From Hyphomicrobiaceae bacterium (GTDB lineage: Bacteria > Pseudomonadota > Alphaproteobacteria > Rhizobiales > Hyphomicrobiaceae): a stretch of 64,000 bases of DNA. The stretch covers positions 62,001-126,000 of the forward strand of contig JALHOW010000005.1 of NCBI GenBank assembly GCA_022842785.1. Reading direction: 5' to 3'. The first letter of the stretch is position 1. Each line of letters starts with the position of its first letter. Shown here one piece after another: positions 57,733-64,000 of the stretch. The notes beneath the pieces are model-generated. The model did not search any database, was not told the DNA's origin, and worked only from the letters and a program-made list of their open reading frames with translations. Made by a program: the position numbers and the translations under genes.

Positions 57733-57750
57733 CGATCCGTGCGTCCTCAG

Positions 57751-58695
57751 TTACTCGGCGGCCATACGGCGCGTGGGCGGATTGAAGCCCTTCGGCAGAC
57801 CAGCGCGGAAGATGGTGCCGTAGAAGCTCTCGTCAGGCAGTGTCTCCTCCGCAATGCGGCGCGCCTCGTGATAGAGATCGAGATCGACGCCGGTCCTGAT
57901 GCCCTGTTTCTCGAGCATGAAGACGAGGTCTTCGATCACGATGTTGCCGGAAGCGCCGGGCGCGAACGGGCAGCCGCCGAGCCCACCCGTGGAGGCATCG
58001 AAACCAGTGACGCCAGCCTCGAGTGCCGCGTACGCGTTGGCGAGACCGAGGCCGCGCGTGTCATGGAAATGGCAGTACACGGGCTTGCCACCGGCGAGTT
58101 TCACAACGTCGAGGAAAAGGCGCTTGATCTCGCCCGGACCGGCATAGCCGACCGTATCGGCGAGCGTGATCTCGTCGGCACCGAGAGCGAGATACCGCTC
58201 GGCGAAGCTCACGACGCGCTTTGGATCGACGCTCCCCTCGATCGTGCAGCCGAACGACGTCGCGAGGCAGCCCTGGATGACGACATCCTTGTACTCGGGC
58301 TTTTCCTTGCGAAGCGCGACGACGGCCTCGAACTCAGCAAAGGACTGGTCAGGCGTCTTGCGCACGTTCGCGAGATTGTGGCCCTCGGAAACCGAGAGCA
58401 CGAAGTTGATCTTGCGGATGCCGGCCGCGAGCATGTTCTCGGCGCCCTTGCGGTTCGGCGCAAGCGCACACATGCGCGGGCCAGGAATGTCGAGCGAAGC
58501 ATTCGCCACCTCCGCGGCATCGGCGAACTGCGGGATGACCTTGGCGGGGACGAAGTTCGTCACCTCGACCTCGGGCACGCCGGCTGCCGCGACCGCCTTG
58601 AGCCACTTGATCTTGGTCTCGGTCGGCACGAACGACTTCACGAGCTGAAGGCCGTCCCGGAGTCCGACCTCGCGTACGATGACTTTTGCACTCAT
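57751..58695 (-). CDS. hydroxymethylglutaryl-CoA lyase-like (DRE-TIM) enzyme
   Basis: VREVGLRDGLQLVKSFVPTETKIKWL, VYCHFHDTRGLGLANAYAALEAGVTGFDASTGGLGGCPFAPGASGNI. Confidence 0.92.
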   Translation of the reverse strand: MSAKVIVREVGLRDGLQLVKSFVPTETKIKWLKAVAAAGVPEVEVTNFVPAKVIPQFADAAEVANASLDIPGPRMCALAPNRKGAENMLAAGIRKINFVLSVSEGHNLANVRKTPDQSFAEFEAVVALRKEKPEYKDVVIQGCLATSFGCTIEGSVDPKRVVSFAERYLALGADEITLADTVGYAGPGEIKRLFLDVVKLAGGKPVYCHFHDTRGLGLANAYAALEAGVTGFDASTGGLGGCPFAPGASGNIVIEDLVFMLEKQGIRTGVDLDLYHEARRIAEETLPDESFYGTIFRAGLPKGFNPPTRRMAAE

Positions 58696-58713
58696 GGGAT
58701 CTGCCTCCGCGAA

Positions 58714-59514
58714 TTAATGACCTTTGTAGACCGGCTTGCGCTTTTCGTTGAAGGCATTGATGCCCTCCTGGCGGTCCTCCGTAACGACCGTACGATTGTA
58801 CGCCTCGATCTCGTAGGCGTAACCGTCGGCGCGCGAGAGGTCGCTCGACCTGTCCATCGATTTCTTGGCCTGGCGCACGCTGACCGGCGCGTTGCCGGCG
58901 ATCTTACGCGCAACGGCCAGCACCTCGTTCATCAGCTCGGGCCCCGGAACCACTTTATTGACCATGCCCCACGCGAGGCCATCGATGGCCGAGAAGGGCG
59001 TGCCCGTCAGAATGATCTCCTTGGCCCGGCGCACACCGACTGCGCGCGGCAGGTTCTGCGTACCCATGAGGCCGGGCATGATCCCGAGCGTTACCTCAGT
59101 GAGCGCGAACCGGGCGTGCTCGGCGGCATAGACGAAATCACAGGCGAGCGCGATTTCGAGGCCGCCGGCATAGGCATGACCGTTCACAGCGGCGATGACG
59201 GGCACCGGGCAGTCCATCATGGCGCGACCGAGCTGCTCGACTAAGGCATGCTGCTGGCGCCATGTCTCGTCGGTCATCCCGCGGCGCTCTTTGAGATCCG
59301 CGCCGGTGCAGAAGCCGCGCTCGCCAGCGCCGGTAATGATGAGACAGGCCACCTGATTGGGATCGATATAGAACTGCATGAAGCAGTCGCGCAGCTCCCG
59401 CATCATCAAGGTATTCATCGAGTTGAGCGCCTCGGGGCGGTTCATCGTGATGATGCCGACCTTGTCCGGGCCGATTTCCAGCTTGATGGTCTCGTAGGCG
59501 GGATGTGTTGCCAT
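58714..59514 (-). CDS. enoyl-CoA hydratase/isomerase family protein
   Basis: VGIITMNRPEALNSMNTLMMREL, GAGERGFCTGADLKER, AAVNGHAYAGGLEIALACDFVYA. Confidence 0.92.
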   Translation of the reverse strand: MATHPAYETIKLEIGPDKVGIITMNRPEALNSMNTLMMRELRDCFMQFYIDPNQVACLIITGAGERGFCTGADLKERRGMTDETWRQQHALVEQLGRAMMDCPVPVIAAVNGHAYAGGLEIALACDFVYAAEHARFALTEVTLGIMPGLMGTQNLPRAVGVRRAKEIILTGTPFSAIDGLAWGMVNKVVPGPELMNEVLAVARKIAGNAPVSVRQAKKSMDRSSDLSRADGYAYEIEAYNRTVVTEDRQEGINAFNEKRKPVYKGH

Positions 59515-59668
59515 GCGTCGTCCTGTCCGGTCCGCGGTTGGCGCTTGAGCGCGCGTCCACTATTGGCGCGCCTGAGCGCGCGGGGGAAATTGGTGTGCGC
59601 CCGGAATATCGCGCCCGGGCCGCTTTGGCCAGCCGCATGGCGCCATAGGGGTATGCGCTCAGGCCGTA

Positions 59669-60400
59669 CTATAGCCGCGCAAAATAGTGGGCGCGGTCCA
59701 GATGGGCGTGGCTCACGCGCCATTCGATGCGCCGCCCACTCAGATCGAACGTGATCCGGTCGATGGCGAGGAGCGGCGTCCCCGCCGCCACATCGAGCCG
59801 CTCGGCGAGACGGCCCGCGGCTGCGACCGCCGTTACCTGCTCCTCCGTGTGGGCGACGTGAAGGCGATAGCGCTTCTGAAAAAGGTCGTAGAGCGTGTTC
59901 GGAACCTTGGCTTCCTGCGCGAGGCCCGGGAAAAGCGCCTCCGGCAAAACAATGCGGTCGTCCATGAAGGGGCGGTCGCTGCGCGTGCGCACCCGCGAAA
60001 TGCGGATCACCCTTGCGCCATCATCCAGTTCGAGGCGCCGCCGCTCGGCCGCCGACGCCTCGCCGGTCGCGACCCGGGCCGGCCGGCTGTCCGGCAGCAC
60101 CTGAGTGCCGCCATCATCGTAAATATTGAAGAAGCGGAACAACATATGCGCGGGCGTGTGCTCCGCAACATAGGTCCCGCTGCCCTGGCGGCGAACGACC
60201 ACCTGTTCGGCCGTGAGCGTGTCGAGCGCCTTGCGCACCGTGCCCTGGCTGACGCCCAGTTCCCGAGCCAATTCCATTTCGGCTGGCAGCGCCGTTCCGG
60301 GAGGCCATTCCCCACCCGTGATGCGGGCCAGCACGATCGCCTTGACCCGCGCGTAGAGCGGGCTGCCATCCACCGGCAGCTCAATACGATGCTTGCGCAC
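59669..60400 (-). CDS. GntR family regulator (HutC/UTRA type)
   Basis: wHTH GTALPAEMELARELGVSQGTVRKALDTLTAEQVVVRRQGSGTYVAEH; UTRA VRTRSDRPFMDDRIVLPEALFPGL. GTG start chosen because the listed ATG would translate through the operator-like palindrome. Confidence 0.87.
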   Translation of the reverse strand: MRKHRIELPVDGSPLYARVKAIVLARITGGEWPPGTALPAEMELARELGVSQGTVRKALDTLTAEQVVVRRQGSGTYVAEHTPAHMLFRFFNIYDDGGTQVLPDSRPARVATGEASAAERRRLELDDGARVIRISRVRTRSDRPFMDDRIVLPEALFPGLAQEAKVPNTLYDLFQKRYRLHVAHTEEQVTAVAAAGRLAERLDVAAGTPLLAIDRITFDLSGRRIEWRVSHAHLDRAHYFARL

Positions 60401-60433
60401 GGCCCTGATCCCGGCTACGTGATCCTCGCGTGC

Positions 60434-60451
60434 AAGTCTTATATAAGACTT
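60434..60451. promoter_or_regulatory. perfect 18-bp palindrome AAGTCTTATATAAGACTT, candidate GntR/HutC operator
   Basis: Perfect symmetry, centred in the 108-bp interval between the divergent GntR and UxaA-type genes. Confidence 0.75.
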
Positions 60452-60508
60452 TGCCGGACGCGTCATGTACGGAAAATTCACCCGTACGCATCGAGGGAGA
60501 ATGGGCCC

Positions 60509-60805
60509 GTGTCCCAGTCAAACATTCCGCAGTTCCTGGTCCATAGCCCTGAGGACAACGTCGGCGTCGTCGTCGTCGAGGACCTCAAGGCCGGAACCAA
60601 GATGCTCGGTGTCATCACCGAGAACGACACCACGATCCATGTCACCGCCAAGCACGACATACCGATCGGCCACAAGATCGCGCTCAAGGATCTGAAAGAG
60701 GGCGATACGGTCATCAAGTACGGCGAGGATGTCGGCCGCATGACCGGCGGCGCCAAGACGGGCGATCACGTCCACGTCCACAATCATCGGACCAAGCGCT
60801 GGTAG
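60509..60805 (+). CDS. UxaA family hydrolase, small SAF-domain subunit
   Basis: [70 protein letters not shown] start behind GAGGGAGA. Confidence 0.87.
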   Translation: MSQSNIPQFLVHSPEDNVGVVVVEDLKAGTKMLGVITENDTTIHVTAKHDIPIGHKIALKDLKEGDTVIKYGEDVGRMTGGAKTGDHVHVHNHRTKRW

Positions 60806-60816
60806 GAGACAGGCAC

Positions 60817-62019
60817 ATGGCAACGAAAAAGGCTAAGTCATCGGCCGACGGCTCCAACCTCTCCTTCTGGGGCTGGCGCCGCGAGAACGGTCGCGTCGGC
60901 GTGCGCAATCACGTCATCATCCTGCCGCTCGATGATCTTTCGAACGCCGCCTGCGAGGCGGTTGCGAACAACATCAAGGGTACGATGGCGATACCGCATC
61001 ACTACGGGCGCCTGCAGTTCGGCGAAGATCTCGAGCTTCACTTCCGCACGCTCATCGGCGCCGGCTCGAACCCGAATGTCGCCGCGGTCGTCGTGATCGG
61101 CATCGAGGACGGCTGGACGGACCGCGTCGTTAAGGGTATCGCGAAGACCGGCAAGCCTGTGATCGGGTTTGGCATCGAAGGCCACGGCGACATCGCGATC
61201 ATCGCCAAGGCCTCCTACAAGGCCAAGGAATTCGTGCAGTGGGCTTCCGAGCTCGAGCGCGAGGAATGCGACATCTCCGATCTCTGGGTCTCGACCAAGT
61301 GCGGCGAGAGCGACACGACGACGGGCCTCGGCTCGTGCCCGACGGTCGGCAACATGTACGACAAGCTCATTCCGAAGGGCATTTACGGCGTCTTCGGTGA
61401 GACGAGCGAGATCACGGGTGCCGAGCACATCTGCGTGAAGCGCGCCGCGACGCCCGAGATCGGCGAGAAGTGGATGAAGACATTCACCGCCTATCAGAAC
61501 GACGTCATCGAGGCGAACAAGGTCGACGATCTCTCCGAGAGCCAGCCGACGAAGGGCAACATCGCCGGCGGTCTTTCCTCGATCGAGGAGAAGGCGCTCG
61601 GCAATCTCGAGAAGATCGGCCGCAACTGCACGTTCATCGACGTGCTGAAGCCCGCCGAGACCCCAGCAGTCGGCCCCGGCCTCTACTACATGGACACGTC
61701 GTCAGCGGCAGCCGAATGCGTGACGCTCATGGCGGCGGGTGGCTATGTCGTGCACACGTTCCCGACGGGCCAGGGCAACATCATCGGCAATCCGATCGTG
61801 CCGGTGATCAAGATCTCGGCCAATCCGAAGACGCTGCGCACCATGCCCGAGCACATCGACGTCGACGTGACCGGCATTCTGCGCCGCGAGATGACGCTCG
61901 ACACAGCCGGCGACGCGCTGATCGACATGATCGTGCGCACGTCGAACGGACGCCTGACGGCCGCGGAGGCCCTCGGCCACCGCGAGTTCGTCATGACGAA
62001 ACTCTACCGGAGCGCATAA
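60817..62019 (+). CDS. UxaA family hydrolase, large subunit (altronate/galactarate dehydratase-like)
   Basis: [83 protein letters not shown]. Confidence 0.88.
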   Translation: MATKKAKSSADGSNLSFWGWRRENGRVGVRNHVIILPLDDLSNAACEAVANNIKGTMAIPHHYGRLQFGEDLELHFRTLIGAGSNPNVAAVVVIGIEDGWTDRVVKGIAKTGKPVIGFGIEGHGDIAIIAKASYKAKEFVQWASELEREECDISDLWVSTKCGESDTTTGLGSCPTVGNMYDKLIPKGIYGVFGETSEITGAEHICVKRAATPEIGEKWMKTFTAYQNDVIEANKVDDLSESQPTKGNIAGGLSSIEEKALGNLEKIGRNCTFIDVLKPAETPAVGPGLYYMDTSSAAAECVTLMAAGGYVVHTFPTGQGNIIGNPIVPVIKISANPKTLRTMPEHIDVDVTGILRREMTLDTAGDALIDMIVRTSNGRLTAAEALGHREFVMTKLYRSA

Positions 62020-62046
62020 AGTCGCCGGAATTCGCTCTGCACTTCG

Positions 62047-62085
62047 AGCGCTCAATCCGGTCCCCGGGTTGAGCGCTTTCTATTT
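62047..62085 (+). terminator. rho-independent terminator
   Basis: AGCGCTCAATCCGG-TCC-CCGGGTTGAGCGCT followed by TTCTATTT; about 14-bp stem, 3-nt loop, just after the UxaA-large stop. Confidence 0.87.
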
Positions 62086-62104
62086 GGAGGCTATTTCTCG
62101 CGCC

Positions 62105-62650
62105 ATGCAGCTCTTCGTGCCATCCATGGATCATCTGCCCTCCTACGTCGCGGCGCTGGAAACGGGCTGGTCACCGAACAACGTGCACAACGTATCGGCG
62201 GAGCAGCTCGCGGCCATTCGTGAGAATTCTGCCGCCTTCATCGTCGGCCTCTCCATGCAAGGCGGCACGATCACACTACCGAGCGGGAAAACCGTTCCCA
62301 AACTGCCGTTCATCGCGCGCTGGATGTGGGATGGTGATTTCTGCGGCAGCATCTCGTTGCGCTGGCAGAAAGGTACGGACACGCTGCCGCCGCATGTGCT
62401 CGGCCACATCGGCTATGCCGTCGTGCCATGGAAGCGCGGGCGCGGCTACGCCACCCAGGCCCTGCGGGAGATACTCGTCGAGGCGAAGGCCGCGGCTCTC
62501 GGGCGCATCGAGATCACGACCGACCCGGACAACACCGCGTCGCAGCGCGTCATCGAGCGCAATGGGGGAAAATACGTCGATAGCTTCGTCAATGAACACT
62601 TTGGACCCGAGCCGCACCTTCGCTATGTTGTCGAGCTGAGGTCAGCCTAG
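62105..62650 (+). CDS. GNAT family N-acetyltransferase
   Basis: HVLGHIGYAVVPWKRGRGYATQALREILVEAKAAALGRIEITTDPDNTASQRVIERNGGKYV. Start moved to ATG 62105 because the track start lies in the terminator. Confidence 0.88.
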   Translation: MQLFVPSMDHLPSYVAALETGWSPNNVHNVSAEQLAAIRENSAAFIVGLSMQGGTITLPSGKTVPKLPFIARWMWDGDFCGSISLRWQKGTDTLPPHVLGHIGYAVVPWKRGRGYATQALREILVEAKAAALGRIEITTDPDNTASQRVIERNGGKYVDSFVNEHFGPEPHLRYVVELRSA

Positions 62651-62724
62651 TGTCCCGATTCCAAAGTTCGCCTCAGCTCGCTGCTCGCGTCCCGAGCGAA
62701 CTTCGGAATCAAAAGGGACACTAG
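62647..62724. repeat. long imperfect palindrome 1 (REP-like)
   Basis: Left arm CTAGTGTCCCGATTCCAAAGTTCGC pairs 24/25 with right arm; extra AAAA (right arm) makes a 4-nt bulge; 24-nt loop. Confidence 0.9.
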
Positions 62725-62737
62725 TATCGAAATCTTG

Positions 62738-62813
62738 CTAGTGTGATTCAGATCGAGAAATTCGCTCCGAACCTTGCGGCGAGATCTGGCGAATTTCTCG
62801 ATCATCACACTAG
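62738..62813. repeat. long imperfect palindrome 2 (REP-like)
   Basis: CTAGTGTGAT(TCA)GATCGAGAAATTCGC pairs 25/25 with GCGAATTTCTCGATCATCACACTAG apart from the 3-nt TCA bulge; 23-nt loop. Confidence 0.9.
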
Positions 62814-62830
62814 AGACGGAACACCACGCC

Positions 62831-64000
62831 ATGAAGATCACCCGCATTCGCGACGCGGTCGCGAAGATTCCCTCGCCCATGCGCAACGCCGTCATCTCGT
62901 TCGATAAGATGACGATCAGCATCGTTGCCGTCGAAACGGACGTGATCCGCGATGGGAAACCCGTCATCGGCTATGGCTTCTGCTCGAACGGGCGCTATGC
63001 GCAATCCGGCATCATCCGCGAGCGGCTCGCGCCGCGCATTCTCGAGGCGGACCCCGCCAAGCTGCGCGACGAGAAGGCGGGCACTCTGGACCCGCACGCC
63101 ATCTGGGCGGCCATGATGAGCAACGAGAAGCCGGGCGGGCACGGGGATCGCGCGTTCGCGGCCGGCGGCATCGACATGGCGGTGTGGGACGCGACGGCGA
63201 AGATCCTCGGGAAGCCGCTGTGGAAGCTGCTTTCGGAGCGTTACAACGGCGGCAAGCACGACGAGCGCGTACTCGTGTACTCGGGCGGCGGCTACTATTA
63301 CCCCGGCAAGGAGAAGCAGGGCCTGCAGGACGAGATGCGCCAGTGCCGCGACCTCGGCTACAAGCTCATGAAGATGAAGATTGGCGGCGCATCGCTCGAG
63401 GATGACCTGAAGCGTATCGAGTGGTCACTCGAAATTGCAGGCGATGGCCAGAACCTCGCGGTCGATGCCAATGGCCGCTTCGATCTCGACACCGCGCTCG
63501 CCTATGCCCGCGCCATGGAGAAGTACAACCTCTGCTGGTTCGAGGAACCGGTCGAGCCGCTCGATTATATGGCGCACGCCGTTCTCTGCGAGTCGACGAG
63601 CATGTCCATCGCAACGGGCGAGAACCTCTTCTCCGTGCAGGATTTCCGCAATTTCGTACGGCATGGCGGCATGCGCACGCACATCGATTGGCTGCAGCCC
63701 GATCCTTCGCTCTGCTACGGCCTGACGGAGTCACTGCGCATCTTCGAGATGGCCGAGCGCGCGGGCTGGTCGCGGCGGCGTATGGTTCCCCATGGCGGGC
63801 ATCAGCTCGGACTGAACATGGCCGTCGGCCTGCAGCTCGGCGGGACGGAAAGCTATCCCGGTGTCTTCAAGCCCTATGGCGGCTTCGCTGACGATATTCC
63901 CGTCGTTGACGGCTACACGACGCCACACATGACACCAGGCATCGGCATGGAACTCAAACGCGAGATGTTCTCGGAAATGCGCCGCCTCATGGAATTCACC
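62831..64000 (+). CDS. enolase-superfamily acid-sugar dehydratase, D-tartrate dehydratase (TarD)-like; 3' truncated by window
   Basis: Frame open from ATG 62831 to the window end (absent from ORF track): NAVISFDKMTISIVAVETDVIRDGKPVIGYGFCSNGRY, KMKIGGA, LAVDANGRF, CWFEEP, ATGENLFS, VPHGGHQLGLN. Confidence 0.87.
   Translation, partial: MKITRIRDAVAKIPSPMRNAVISFDKMTISIVAVETDVIRDGKPVIGYGFCSNGRYAQSGIIRERLAPRILEADPAKLRDEKAGTLDPHAIWAAMMSNEKPGGHGDRAFAAGGIDMAVWDATAKILGKPLWKLLSERYNGGKHDERVLVYSGGGYYYPGKEKQGLQDEMRQCRDLGYKLMKMKIGGASLEDDLKRIEWSLEIAGDGQNLAVDANGRFDLDTALAYARAMEKYNLCWFEEPVEPLDYMAHAVLCESTSMSIATGENLFSVQDFRNFVRHGGMRTHIDWLQPDPSLCYGLTESLRIFEMAERAGWSRRRMVPHGGHQLGLNMAVGLQLGGTESYPGVFKPYGGFADDIPVVDGYTTPHMTPGIGMELKREMFSEMRRLMEFT

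Noticed and set aside
55738-59244. 1168-aa plus-strand ORF spanning several minus-strand genes
   Set aside because: All four minus-strand genes underneath (reductase, acyl-CoA dehydrogenase, HMG-CoA lyase, enoyl-CoA hydratase) lie in the same register, and the ORF uses the exact reverse-complement codon frame. In GC-rich DNA lacking TTA/CTA/TCA sense codons this stays open by chance. The opposite strand encodes convincing enzymes.

Overview
This 64 kb GC-rich window looks like an ordinary bacterial chromosome, probably alphaproteobacterial (Hyphomicrobiales-like; inferred from family content only). I saw no CRISPR array, transposase, integrase or rRNA. Blocks, left to right: a 5'-truncated 3-hydroxyacyl-CoA dehydrogenase and tRNA-Arg(TCT); a GntR-regulated acyl-CoA carboxylase cluster (CoA-transferase, two carboxyltransferases, biotin carboxylase, mini-BCCP) followed by a NitT/TauT-type ABC transporter; arcD-arcA-nhaC; an Mrp/Mnh-like antiporter cluster without full-length MnhA; an RND efflux pair; a run of small stress-type membrane proteins; several two-component and LuxR regulators; a DegP-like protease; a CHASE2 adenylate cyclase / FecR / cNMP-binding trio; an acyl-CoA catabolic operon divergent from UxaA-type dehydratase genes; and a D-tartrate-dehydratase-like gene running off the right edge (missing from the ORF track). 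Most unusual signals: (1) two distant paralogous 111-aa exported proteins made of four ~20-aa 'FF..L...G.S' repeats, with conserved 5' flanks; (2) a DUF202 protein with ten tandem [LM]SxxRTx heptads; (3) two adjacent long imperfect palindromes (62647-62724 and 62738-62813) with different sequences but the same 10 bp + bulge + 15 bp architecture; (4) a Tat-like exported mini-protein ending in an Arg/Trp/Cys tail; (5) a perfect 18-bp palindrome between a GntR gene and its divergent target. All names come from reading the translations; no database search was run.
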